The notes beneath the pieces are model-generated. The model was not told where the DNA came from, made no database searches, and saw only the letters and a list, made by a program, of their open reading frames with translations. A stretch of DNA of 64,000 nt from Steinernema hermaphroditum (Eukaryota; Nematoda; Chromadorea; Rhabditida; Steinernematidae), in assembly GCA_030435675.1 (NCBI GenBank), contig CM059624.1, positions 14,904,769 through 14,968,768 on the forward strand, in the 5' to 3' direction. A program made the position numbers and the translations under genes. Below, piece after piece: positions 36,131-46,595 of this stretch; within the stretch, counting starts at the first letter, position 1, and each line of letters begins with the position of its first letter.

Positions 36131-36942
36131 CCCGGCTACAAGTTGTAATTAGGCGTGCGCTGATAGAATCGCCCGTGAGTTCCACGGGCGGCCCTGGCCT
36201 AGTGGGGCGTTTGTTTTTCCGACGGGTTTTATACGTAATTGCCTGGAGCACGAAGAGGCGGAATTGGAGAGACAACTCTTGGCCAATGGGACACGGACCA
36301 CCTGGATCCGGTTTTTTGGCTTTCAAACACTATCTTGTATTGGAAGAGAAATCAGTTAAATAGGCGAAGTGACGAAAGGCCGACGATGTCGGTCTCAAAA
36401 AACAATACACGGCTGAAAAAAAAACGAATTGGACACAAGATGTGTTACAGGCACTAGATGAACTTGTAATTTCTCGGCAATACTTGGTATATATCTGTAC
36501 AAAAATGTCCGACTACGGAAGTTTAACCTGGAAACCATATCGAAAAGGTGATATTATGTCTAATGAAGGATGCTCATGGGTACCGATAACAAGAGAGCCC
36601 TACAGTCCTGTTGGGGCAAGTGTCAGGAGCCTTCCGGCAGTAATTACAAGGGTGGTCTAGTGGCCTTTCTGATGGAGACACAAAAGAAGGAAGACTGACA
36701 CTCAAAGAATCGTTTTTACCCAGGTATAAGGCGTTAGACAATTGGCGGGCTATCGATCTCGAAGGCACCAAAGCAGAATCCAATTCTATACGAAATCAAA
36801 AACCCGTAAAGACACAAAAAACGCAGCTGCTTGGCAACACCAATAACTTTTGGATTGGGACACCAGTAGCCAATAAAGTATGGATAAGTGAATGGATGAT
36901 CTAGGGGTGCCAAAGACATTGTGGCACTGAACCGGTCTAATT
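36131..36942. other. Intergenic, no supported gene
   Basis: No exon, RNA gene or repeat with clear structure is visible. Confidence 0.35.
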
Positions 36943-37021
36943 TGAACTGTCTGTGTGACTCATTGCGAACGTGTTTGATTCGGAAACGTTCGATGTGGGT
37001 TCGATGCCGGTCGGGGTCCTC
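36943..37021 (+). repeat. tRNA-derived SINE copy
   Basis: CTGTGTGACTCATTGCGAAC, a GTTTGATTCGGAAAC anticodon-arm-like hairpin, GGGTTCGATGCC and GGGGTCC lie in tRNA order. A partial second copy of the head (TGTTTGTGTAGCTCACTG) lies at about 37090. Confidence 0.55.
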
Positions 37022-38002
37022 ATGCCGAAGACAATTTGCTGGGCGGTCGGTCTTGAAGGCTTATTGACACTGACCTGGTCGGTTTAGGACTGTTTGTGTA
37101 GCTCACTGAGAAGATCAGATCATAGTAAATGGCTTCCCTCAATGGAGCATGGTTCAAAGAGAAACCGCTGGCCCAGTCGACGCACTATCCGGTCATGTAA
37201 CACATCAGCAGCGTAACCAGTGAAAACATGACTTTTGGGCATAGCAACTTATTTCATCGGATACGGACAACTCCGTCCATCTGGCAAAAGTTGACAAAGC
37301 TTACTATAGTTATTTGACCGTGACTTCATTTCAATATGTGTACTTGCATGAATGTGATGTCACAAAAAATCGCTAAACGGTAAACGGAGAAAAGTAAAAA
37401 TGAACGATTGGGAAGAGGGGCGAACCCTAATCCGAAAATGGCACCCGGAATACTACCCACTTGGACCACACAGAAGTCCCCAAGTTGTGGAAGTTTACTA
37501 TGGCTATTACTATGGTTTTCACATAGTCAGATGTGCGTACAAGTCGGTGAGACGTTCTCTAATGGAGGTCAACTTCTGTGCTAGTTTTGAGGTCGATCAT
37601 AGGGAGACACTTCGAAAGGGGCGACGATGGCGCAAAGACACTCCACGCCCTCCTTTTCAGAGCGTTTAAAATGTACGTCAACGAAGAAAATTACAATTTT
37701 CACCTAATATGTTTTTAAAAGGGTTTTTCATCGTTTAGCACGCCGATTTGTTTTTGTGACGTTTACGGTAATTGCTAGATAGAGCGGTTGACGCAAGCGG
37801 AACGCTTCCAGAGCGACGTTTCACCTGCCGCAATTATTTTTTTCAACAATAGGTATGCGCTCGATTACTGTAGGTAGCTAGCTCCTTGAGATGTTTTAGA
37901 TTTTCATTCATATTCATGGGCCTCTCCTCCATAATTGGTTTGACGCAGTGGTTCAACGAGATCAAGTTTTAAGATCTGCTTGAGTAGCCTTACGCCACAG
38001 AC
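37022..38002. other. Intergenic, no supported gene
   Basis: An 89-codon plus-strand frame at 37400-37669 has no recognisable motif and no splice or promoter context, so it is not called. Otherwise nothing. Confidence 0.35.
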
Positions 38003-38301
38003 CCAAGCAGATCAGGTTCTCTCAGAGACGTAATATGCGCAAACAAGAGCAATTTTCAGCTGTCTTTGTTTTCACAGATTCGTTTGAGTCACACCAATAC
38101 GCGGAAAGTGACAAAGATTGCTTCAAAAAATAATTGCATATGGGCATATGTTCGGCTACAGTAGGACAATTATAAGCTGACATCTCAAGGAAAACAAAAG
38201 AAAAAATAATTGGATTATGTTGGCTTTATGAAAGCGACAGAAGACGACTCACAAGGTTGTGCATTTGAGAACAGGAGATTGACGAACACTTGTACGTGTA
38301 T
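38003..38301 (+). repeat. Long direct repeat, copy 1
   Basis: About 300 bp, nearly identical and same orientation to 45429-45725 (7.4 kb away). Both begin CCAAGCAGATCAGGTTCTCT and remain alignable through GTTGTGCATTTGAGA before diverging. No ORF of note. Confidence 0.75.
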
Positions 38302-40059
38302 AAGGTGTGTCAAATCGAGCCCTCTTTCAGTCATTTCCTGATGATTGCTGAGTTCGATTTCAAAAAAGTGACGAATTGAAAGATCGGTTGATGACACATA
38401 AATTGAAAAATTTCTATAAAAGACAACTTACAAGGGAACGGTCAATCATGTAACGCTAAGATAGAGGCGAGACTAGGGGCGAACGGTAGGCCTATGTTAG
38501 TGTATTAACCGTGCAAAATACTAGGTGCCCTAACGTGCTCTATGTCCGTTGTTAGCCAGACATATAGTTGATTTCTGCTTTGATTTCTACCGTATCCCTG
38601 CCAAAACATTTAACTTATCAGCTCATTGAATCCCCACTCAAAACATCAAAACGATCACTTCTTAGACTCTCACATAATTCCACCCCAAATAACATCAAAA
38701 ACTCGACATGGGTCTCGCCGCGATGGTCCTCTTGGTGAAACAGTCTCAACAATTATTCGGTTTTTAAAGTTTCTATGCGAATCTCTAAGGAACACCAAAA
38801 ATTTCGGACAGCTCACTGAGCTGATCCATGGATGGGATAGGTCAGTCTAATACATATAAACCCCTTTTCGTGGTGAGACCTAGTTTGAGGCACCCTTTGC
38901 TCTACCCCATCAGATCAGCATAGCAAATGGTAATAGAGCCAAATTTCCGCAATATTGCATTGGGGAACAACGTAATCATATGAATGAGAACCCATCGTGG
39001 CAAGACCCAACAAGCACAACGCACACAACCTATAGAAACGTTTCTTTGCATCAATTTGTATATCCCATATAACAACGCACTAAAGAAGAAGACAGGGAGT
39101 ATAGAAGAACGAGTCGCGACACGACAGCCCGAGAGGATAGACATCGCCAACACCTTGGCACTGAACAAAGCCGCCGTCTTGCATTAATCATTTTTTGCGC
39201 CTTCCGTGTCAAAGTTTGAACAGCTGACGTCAATGTTTGCCGCCGCCCGACCGAACTCACCGCGATGATGTTCACTATCCAGAACTCGGCGACTGACGTC
39301 ATCGATCAAATCAACGGTATAACATACGGTACTTGAATGTGACGAGCTGAAGAAGTCACTTGGGAATCCATAGACGGCTAATTGGGACGTGCATAACAGG
39401 ATGCGGCATCTTCGCCACGGCGATCAAAGCTCAAATTATGGGTTTCCTGTTTACCGCGCCGTTAATTGCCTCGAGAACAAAGGAGTCGAGGCAAATTGGG
39501 GCGCCGGCGTACGGTAGAATACAGGAAACGTGTGGAAAGACGGCGCCAGTGGCAATAACAAATCAACGAAGAAAACATCGGAATTCCCATAATACATTTT
39601 TTCCACATATAGAGCCGTGAGAATTTATTGCACGCCATCCACGTGAATCAATGGGCCGGTGCAGAGAAAGAATGAAATGTATGTGCACAACACGCTATGG
39701 ATTTATGGCCCCACGTTTGTTTCAATGAAACGTGGCCGGAACACCGATGGAAGAGGAATTTCCGTTCCGCATTCCACGACTTTTGTGCTGTGGGCTCTTT
39801 GGAGGGGGCGCCCTAAAAACGACGATGGTGCACTTCCTGTTTAGAACTGGTCAAAGTGCAAGTAGAGTGCGTGTAAAGTATCTCAGCCAACCGAATTTTT
39901 GCAACAAGACAGTATAATTGTGTTCGAAAAATCTTCACAAATGATACGCGGGGTTATGACCATCGGTACGTAGTGATTGGTGACCGGCGATGTGCACTCT
40001 CAACAGCGCAACACCAAATTCATTTGGGACACCCTGTATATATGGTTTAGTTGAAGCAG
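38302..40059. other. Intergenic, no supported gene
   Basis: No gene is seen. A perfect hairpin (GGCCCCACGTTT, 9-nt loop, AAACGTGGCC) lies at about 39706-39736. Confidence 0.35.
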
Positions 40060-40558
40060 TCACGACTCTCACTCGTGTCGCGGTGGCGAGCGGTCGGTCC
40101 CTCCGGTCGCTCTCTGAGTGTTTGGTCGGTCAGATGGCAAACCCCGTGGCAGTTGTGACTATTCCGGCTTCCAGAGGGAATTGGGACACCCGGAAGCCGT
40201 AGTCCCACCACCGCTGACAACAAGATGTCCGACGTCAAGAATCCGGCCACGTGAGAAGTCATCCCGAAGGTCGCCGACGCTCTGAGGACGCCACCACCAT
40301 CGAGGACGCAACTCCCGGACCACGGACCATCAGATTCGTGCGCTGTGCCGCAAACGATGTTCCGCTCCTGAATCCGAAGATTTGCCGATTCCCAGAAGCC
40401 CCATGAAGCTCTCCGCCAACCACCGGTTCGACATCTACGCCGCGCCAGGGATGAAGCCGTCTTCCAGACATCCTCTGTTTGTCTATTTTCGGTGTCGCGC
40501 AAGGCATAATGCCTTTGATTCGCGAAATAAAATCGTGAAATCGTGAAAATCGTGAAGC
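40060..40558 (+). repeat. Retroelement family R copy with 3' hairpin and tandem tail
   Basis: Segments shared with 46190-46477 include GGGACACCCGGAAGCCGT and CCCACCACCGCTGACAA. The 3' end shows the family tail: an AAGGC..GCCTT hairpin at about 40500-40517 followed by AATAAAATCGTGAAATCGTG-type octamer repeats to 40558. No intact ORF. Confidence 0.6.
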
Positions 40559-40568
40559 AGTCACATCG

Positions 40569-40652
40569 GTGCCCGCGTGGCGTAGTCGGTAGCGCTGCCA
40601 ACTGCCGCTCGGGTCACCGTGGGTTCGGCACCCAGTCCGAACGAAAGTGCGG
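40569..40652 (+). repeat. tRNA-like sequence (probable second SINE type or tRNA pseudogene)
   Basis: GTGGCGTAGTCGGTAGCGC is a near-perfect tRNA D-arm/A box. GTGGGTTCGGCACCC serves as T-arm with an off-consensus B box. The variable/anticodon part does not fold into a normal 5+7 arm, so it is not called as a functional tRNA. It starts 10 nt after the tail of retroelement family R. Confidence 0.4.
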
Positions 40653-41057
40653 GAGATCTGTCCCTAGCACTAACCAAACGAGCTTTGAGGAATTCGCTCG
40701 TTATAAGCAAGCGTACAGAATCGCTTTTATAATTTTTGGAAACGAGAGGTAGCTGTTACGGCTAGCGTATTTTATCGCGTATCGCTAGCGTAGTCTTAAC
40801 ATATTTTATGAGCATCTTCAAAGAGACTCAGTTCCAAAATTTACTTCGCCACTTCTCAACGCCACTTAACTTCTCAACTTTTGATTCTTTAGCCCCGTGT
40901 CGTAAATACTTCTTAATTGTGGCCGGGACCAGCTAATATCGAGGACCATATGGGGTTCGATGGGGTTCACGAGAAAAAAAACACTTTCGGCGGAAATTCC
41001 TTTTGACCACTTCTTAAAGGGGTCTGAACTCCTATGGAAAATACCGAAAAAGCAAAA

Positions 41058-41175
41058 GCTTACGACACCTGGGATTCCCAAGCCGTCTCCGATCCAAGTA
41101 CTGACCAGGCCCGACGCTGCTTGACTTGCGAGATCTGACGAGTTCGCGTATATTCAGCGTGGTATGATCGTAAGC
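41058..41175 (-). rRNA. 5S ribosomal RNA
   Basis: The minus strand begins GCTTACGATCATACCACG and ends GGAATCCCAGGTGTCGTAAG, as nematode 5S rRNA does, over about 118 nt. The internal control region is intact: CAAGTCAAGCAGCGTCG and CAGTACTTGGATCGGAGACG. The 5' and 3' ends pair (helix I). Downstream on the minus strand come T-runs (CTTTTGCTTTTTC) suitable for RNA polymerase III termination. It is a single copy here rather than a tandem array, and no SL1 RNA partner gene was recognised nearby, so it could be a dispersed functional copy or a young pseudogene. Several differences from C. elegans 5S lie in the first 50 nt. Confidence 0.85.
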
Positions 41176-41495
41176 GATGGTATGTGCTATCGAAGGTACC
41201 TATATGCTAACTTCGGGAATTTTTAAAATGTCCGGTAGGCTTACAGTACCCAAGCGCGCGCCGCGCAGGCAGGCTCTCGCCACGATCATGCTACCATGCC
41301 CAGGAGGCGCTGCGTGTGGCTGTCCCTAGCTTAGACGAAGATAGCCACCATTAGTACCTGTGGTATTGAGCTCCGGATGCGCTGATAGATGCAGCCTGAA
41401 CGGCAAAGCCGGGCGCACCTAGCGACACCTGCCGTGTACCAGAGGCACGACGTGGGCAGACCTAACCGCAGTAACTGCTTATGGTATAACATTAT
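41176..41495. other. GC-rich unassigned segment next to 5S rRNA
   Basis: About 300 bp with many short complementary GC blocks and no ORF. It separates the 5S gene from the broken end of the F-box-family pseudogene. I tested SRP RNA, U-RNA and RNase P signatures by eye and found none. Confidence 0.3.
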
Positions 41496-42671
41496 TGGTT
41501 CGATTGGAATATGTTATATAAAGATTCCCAAAATTATGTAGGTGATTTCACAAACACTTGGTCTTTCATTTGTGTTCCCAGTGATCGGTCGGGTCGTCCA
41601 CTCGCTCTTTCTGAGGCTGTCTGGGGCCGACTGAGTTGAGTGAGCGGTCGTTTTCGGCCGTCATTGTTGGTTGCATAGTGATCGCCCCGGCTCCCAGAAG
41701 GTCTGGAACACCAGGGAGCCGTAGTTCCACCGTCTCGCCAAAAAGCCCGTCACTGCCGCCCGACTCCACCCGCGCCGCCAGAGAAGCCGAAGAAGCGTTA
41801 CAACTCCGAAGTCTGTGCCGCCAGCTGCCTTGATGGTTCCCGGTTTGCCCGTTGTGCTCCACCGACGCGTTTCGCCCAGATGCCGTTCTTCGCCCGTGCT
41901 GCCCGCGGAAGCCGCCGAAGAAGCTTCTCAACTCCGACGTCCGCGCTGCCACCCGAGCTGAAGATGGGCTTGCTGTGTTCCACCGTCTCCGGGGTCAACT
42001 CTTTGCCTCTCTGATGCCCGCGCACACTGATGGGATCGTCGCCTTCTACTCTGATGCTGTGCCCTGCGCCGAAGCCAGAAGACCGACGACTACGGAGTGA
42101 CAATGTGGTTTTTGTGCATATATATGACGTCTCGCAAGGCGTAAGCCTTAGATACGAGAAATAAACTCGTAAACTCGTAAACACAAACACTTTTGATCAA
42201 GTCTTGAAAGTCCGCGGGCCACGTAGTATTTCCTGATAAAATCAATATTTTCAAATTACCGAATTGGATCTTCTGTCTTATCAACTCGCGGCACTTTTCA
42301 CCACACTTGTTGACTGTGATGTTCGAGAGCCCCTTGCATTCTTTTAGACCATCAAAGAGAGCGTCGCGCATTTTGTTGGAGGGTATTTCCCAGAGCGGTG
42401 GGGAGGTATTTCCGAGCACACGCAACTTACACCAGCTGGTGAGTGACCGAATCATTGGAAGCGTTTACGTTCGGAAGTGTTCCAGCGTCTCCTTCTTTGT
42501 TTCGTCGATTGATTGCTCAATAAAGTCAATATATTCGATTTGGTTGTATTTGACGTTTATCTTGAAAAGAGCTTTGCCTGGCCTAGACCATAGCTTAACG
42601 CCGACTTTAGTGCGTTCCTGTTCGATTTTATGGATGAGTACAGATGATAAAATAGGGCTACGTGGACAATA
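41496..42671 (-). pseudogene. F-box-like family pseudogene, disrupted by two mobile elements
   Basis: Read on the minus strand, 42671-42193 contains family blocks (ERTKVGVKLWS, KETLEHFRT, MIRSLTSWCKL, KMRDALFDGLKECKGLS, CGEKCRELIRQKIQFGNL, TTWPADFQDLIK). The next block (GTGAAATCACC...GGGAATCTTTATATA) resumes at 41549-41496 after a 623-bp insertion. The 5' end is cut off at 42671 by a Tc1-like element, and the 3' end is lost at about 41496. There is also a frame change between the KETLEHFRT and MIRSL segments. Confidence 0.75.
41560..42182 (+). mobile_element. Full-length copy of unclassified short retroelement (family R) with 10-bp target-site duplication
   Basis: It is bounded by the direct repeat ACAAACACTT at 41550-41559 and 42183-42192, inside the F-box-family pseudogene; removing the insert and one repeat restores family sequence. 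The element starts GGTCTTTCATTTGTGTTCCC. It ends with an AAGGC-GTAA-GCCTT hairpin (about 42137-42150) and tandem CTCGTAAA-type octamers. No ORF with reverse-transcriptase motifs is present, so it is non-autonomous. Other copies are at 29780, 30240, 40060, 46030 (minus) and 46190. Confidence 0.75.
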
Positions 42672-42673
42672 TA

Positions 42674-43997
42674 CAGGGTGGCGCATAAATACTGTAAGTC
42701 GCTGAATTTTTCACTTTTTGTTGATTTTTTGCCTTCTTTGTACTACTTTTGTTGTTATATTCGTGTTCCTCGTCCTTTTTTGATCTAGGATTACTGTTTC
42801 CCCTGTTATTTTTCTCCTTGCCCCTTCGACAAAATGGTGTCCCAAAATGACCGTTTTGCTACCATCGCTGATTAAAAGTGTGGAATGCCGATTCCGGAAA
42901 TTGAAAAGTTAAGGAAATTCCATTTTTTTCAAGTCCAGAGTTTTGTCAAACACTTTCAAGAGACAGGAGGAATCACGGTTTGCCAAATAAGTGAAAGACC
43001 GAGAACAGTCCAAAACAGCAAGGACCACAGAAGCCATTTGGAACAAGATCAAGCAGAATCTGGTCATATCCATAAGAAAACTGGTCGAATAACAGGGAGT
43101 CATTGAGGGATCGCAGAGAAAATTTGTGAAAGAAAATCGCGGACTCGACTCCTATAAGATGGCATACAGCTAGCTCTTGGACGATCAAAATGAAAGCCGT
43201 AAGACAGGACAAGTGTCGGAAGATAAAGGTCGAAGTCCGCGGAGGGAGCATTCAGAAAATCCTGTTCTCGGATGAGAAGATTTTCATCGCTCATCCGGTG
43301 CGAAACACCCGGAATTACTGTGAACGTCTTCCGAAAGGCTCTCCCCGCCACATCACCATCGAAAAGAGCCATTTCCCAAAGTCTATCATGGTTTGGGCCG
43401 GGGTTTCTGGACTTGGGAACGTAGAGCTCGTTTTCTTCGACGCCAATGAAAAAAAAGGTGACCTGCCATGGCGAGAACTGCCGAAACCTGGTTCTGAACG
43501 GCGTGGTGAAATCCTGGGCCCTAGATCTGTCCCTCGACACCGCATGGACGTTTCAGCAGGACTGGACGCCTAGCCATGGAGCCAAGTATACCCTTGTCTT
43601 GTCACAGCCAACCATGTGAAGGAAGGATGTTGGGTCAAGAGGAAAGATGTTTGGCTGCGGAACTCTCCGGTCCTCAACCTTCTCGACTTCGCTGTTTGGT
43701 CAGTCCTAGAGACAAACGTATGCGCTACAAGCCACGATAGTGTGAATTCCCTGGAGCGCTCTCTGAAGACCGCTTCGAAGGAAATCATGCCAAAAGTCAC
43801 CGCGGGAATCCTGAAGAATTTCGAGAATCGTCTGAACGCCTTAATCAAACTGTCAAGGAGGGCATTTCGAACAGAATTCAAGTATGTTGTGCAGAATTTC
43901 CTCGCCAATCTTACAGTTATGAATTCATTTTGTTTCCTTGTCGTAAATGAAAAGTTATGAGCAGTTTTCGGACTTACAGTATTTATGCGCCACCCTG
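42674..43997 (+). mobile_element. Tc1/mariner-superfamily transposon, 27-bp perfect TIRs
   Basis: CAGGGTGGCGCATAAATACT plus seven more bases is perfectly repeated, inverted, at both ends; each end abuts TA (42672-42673, 43998-43999). The 1324-bp interior encodes a broken transposase on +: KFHFFQVQSFVKHFQETGG near the start, then ILFSDEKIFIAHPVRN (first catalytic Asp) and SIMVWAGVSGLGNVELVF at 43190-43573, then SPVLNLLDFAVWSVLETNVC at about 43660-43725. Frameshifts separate these pieces, so the copy is not autonomous, but the perfect TIRs indicate recent mobility. Confidence 0.85.
42885..43960 (+). pseudogene. Broken Tc1/mariner transposase
   Basis: Three frame segments (42885-43106, 43190-43573, 43616-43960) carry successive transposase parts: an N-terminal DNA-binding helix region, the first catalytic-Asp block (FSDEKIF) with MVWAGVS, and a C-terminal LLDFAVWSVLE block. 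The usual PDLNPLD-like motif reads SPVLNLLDF. At least two frameshifts and a stop separate them. Confidence 0.75.
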
Positions 43998-45428
43998 TAC
44001 AAGATACTTGTTAGCTGAAGAGCCATTTGAAAATGGAGAGCCTTTCGAATAGTACGCAAGGTGTGTGAAATATGTTTGTTTTTCCGAGCACATTTCCTGA
44101 GTTACTCTGACACCCTTCTGGCAGTGGCATGAAATCAGCGACAACGAATAATAATGAACAAACTGAGCTTGTTATCAATCCGATATGTGCTTAGTTAGTT
44201 TCATGATCAGGTGTGGCAGCGTAAAAAAAATTGTAAAGCAACATTAGTCACTATACCAATCACCATATCGAATCACAGAGGACCAATCTCTGAGCAATCG
44301 TGAATAGGTTCTCTGACAGCTAGGGTTTTCTAATCGAATCAAATGGAATAATTTGGTTCTATAGGTTTCGTGACAACGTTCTTTCCAACAATTTCTGCTT
44401 TTTTCCAATTTTAGAGTCCACTTCTACTTCACGGAAATAGAGGCCAAATCACACTTCAGGAATGGTGCCTGAAACTTCGCATTTTGAAGTTGACCCCTAT
44501 AATGGCCCTCCACTTTGAGCTGAGAGATTACACTTTTGCTGTTTATATAGCACTCTCTTCAGCCTATCTTACTGTCGTCCACACTTGACCAGAAATGGCG
44601 ACACCAGAGGAAGGCACTCAAAGCAAATTAATGGTCGAAAGTTGGTCCAAAACATTTTTTGGCTCCAAACCCCGTATTTTCTATGAGAGAGCAATCCGAC
44701 TCTTGCCCACAATGTAGCCTCAAGCTGTCCATTCGAATGGTGAATATAAGAAATAAAATGCTGAATAATATGTCACAAAAAAACTTCATTACAAAAATGC
44801 GAAATTTTAACTGCATCACCCCAATACTTTCAAAAATCGGCCAGAAGTCAGCCACCGAGAGCAAACTATAAAAAAGTGCCCAACACCAACAGTCTCGCTT
44901 ACAGTTCAAACAATCGACGGCGGCGGCGCGGAAAGCCGAAAAACGCGTCGGAGTCGCGTCGCTTCTCTCACTTTGCGGCAAATTGAAACGCGCGCGAGTG
45001 CTTCGAAGAGGGGTAAACGAGTGGAAGAGCACTGGAAGGAGCGCTGTTTGCTCATCACTTGTAAACAGAAGCGTCGCGCCGCACTCCCGCCGCCGCCGGA
45101 ACGATTCCTGTTGCGCAACGACGGACGGGGGAGTTACTTCGCACTGTGGAAATTATGTAAATGTGCGCCGATCGACGGTGCTTTAGCGGAACCGGTTCGC
45201 CGTTTTAACGGAATGTCGAAACTGTGTTTTTACGTCAGCAATGTGAGACGTTTCCAGTGTGTGGATGGACACGTTCTGTGCCAGGGAAGAAAGGGATATC
45301 CAAAACTTTTGTGGGGTGCACATATCTATTTTTCATCTTGTACTAAACTCAACTCAAAGGGGGTCCGAGGTGCTGACCAGTACAGCCATAAGTCAAGCCC
45401 TCAGCTCTACGTCCTCGTTCGCAAATGG
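43998..45428. other. Intergenic, no supported gene; holds CpG-rich island 44920-45180
   Basis: A 41-codon frame at 44595 (MATPEEGTQSK...) follows a TATA-like TTTATATAG but has no recognised motif. The GC-rich block at 44920-45180 gives only low-complexity frames. Nothing else is supported. Confidence 0.4.
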
Positions 45429-45725
45429 CCCAAGCAGATCAGGTTCTCTCAGAGACGTAATATGCGCAAACAAGAGCAATTTTCAGCTGTCTTTGTTTTC
45501 ACAGATTCGTTTGAGTCACACCAATACGCGGAAAGTGACAAAGATTGCTTCGAAAAATAATTGCATATGGGCATATGTTCGGCTACAGTAGGATAATTAT
45601 AAGCTGACGTCTCAAAGAAAACAAAAGGAAAATAATTGGATTATGTTGGCTTTATGAAAGCGACAGAAGACGACTCACAAGGTTGTGCATTTGAGAGCAG
45701 GAGATTGTCGAGCACATGTACGGTA
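45429..45725 (+). repeat. Long direct repeat, copy 2
   Basis: It pairs with 38003-38301 at high identity in the same orientation; the two copies diverge abruptly at both ends. Confidence 0.75.
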
Positions 45726-46029
45726 TACATGATATGTTTAAGGAGCCCTCCTTCACTCTTTTCCAAGGGCCCAAAGGGGGCGCGAAATGCTCTGAGTTGA
45801 CAGAAAAAAAACGAAATAGATTGAGTGATGACTGCCCTTCGGCTTGTTCATGCACGTCTCGCAGCAGTCTACAAAGATGGCTCCTTTCCGACACACTGCT
45901 TCTACAATTCAAAAACAAACAGGGAGTGGTGGGAACATAAAGGAGAAAGAAGCAATTGAAAAATTCGGACAACAGGGACCAAGAGTTGCGAAAAGTTAAA
46001 AGATTTATACGTTATTCAGTTGGCTTAAC

Positions 46030-46135
46030 AGGAATGGCCCAGAACGGCTGAGAAAGACCGCTCACTCAACTTATGTGGCGAACCTCAGAGCGACTGGGCG
46101 AGTCGACCAATTGCTGGGACACAAATGAAAGATAT
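46030..46135 (-). repeat. Retroelement family R fragment (head, minus strand)
   Basis: The reverse complement starts TCTTTCATTTGTGTCCCAGC and contains TTGAGTGAGCGGTC, matching 41562-41656 of the full-length copy. Confidence 0.6.
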
Positions 46136-46189
46136 TCGGGAAAATCAAAATTTGAATGAATTAAAAAAGCTGATAGTGACCAGGCAAGA

Positions 46190-46458
46190 GACCCTGCGGC
46201 AGTTGTGAGTCTCCCGGCTTCCAAGGAGAGTTAGGACACCCGGAAGCCGTTGTCCCACCACCGCTGACAAACAAGATGTCAAACAAGAAGCCCCTTCTAT
46301 GCCGCGGTTCGCCGATTCTCAGATGCCCCGTGAAGTGCGCCGTCACCGACCGGTTCGACATTAGCGCCACGCCAGGAATGAAGTCGGCTGAAAGAGACAT
46401 GCTCTATTTTGTTCATTATTCGGTTTCATGCAAGATGCAATGCCTTTGAGTCGTGAAA
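46190..46458 (+). repeat. Retroelement family R copy with degraded tail
   Basis: It shares GGACACCCGGAAGCCGT, CCCACCACCGCTGACAA and ACCGGTTCGACAT with 40187-40440. Its 3' part (ATGCAAGATGCAATGCCTTTGA, AATAAAGTCG) is a decayed version of the family hairpin and octamer tail. It abuts the F-box-family fragment at about 46459. Confidence 0.6.
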
Positions 46459-46560
46459 TAAAGTCGGATGAAAGTCCATCATCGGCTCTTCAAATCTGAC
46501 ATTTAACGTCTCAAGCTCTACTGGTCATCTATAGCCGAAGCTCAATGCGCGTTACGACCG
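46459..46560 (+). pseudogene. Short 5' fragment of an F-box-like family gene
   Basis: TCATCGGCTCTTCAAATCTG, ACGTCTCAAGCTC and ACTGGTCATCTATAGCCGAAG correspond to codons about 10-38 of the family (..HRLSKSDIERLKL..YWSSTAE..) but with stops and deletions. It lies just upstream of copy 4. Confidence 0.6.
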
Positions 46561-46595
46561 CGATACCAATGGTAACTTTTCCATTTTCTTTCTTA

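Noticed and set aside
37400..37669. 89-codon plus-strand frame
   Set aside because: No motif, promoter, acceptor or donor to support it.
40569..40652. Functional tRNA gene
   Set aside because: Good D-arm but no proper anticodon arm and an off-consensus T-loop.
41058..41175. 5S sequence as the head of a 5S-derived SINE
   Set aside because: Helix I closes at both ends and is followed by T-runs for termination, which favours a real 5S gene; not excluded.
41176..41495. GC-rich segment as SRP RNA, U-RNA or SL RNA
   Set aside because: None of the diagnostic loops, Sm sites or splice-donor hairpins could be found.
44595..44718. 41-codon frame (MATPEEGTQSK...) after a TATA-like box
   Set aside because: Too short and unmatched; the TATA-like string is common in AT-rich DNA.
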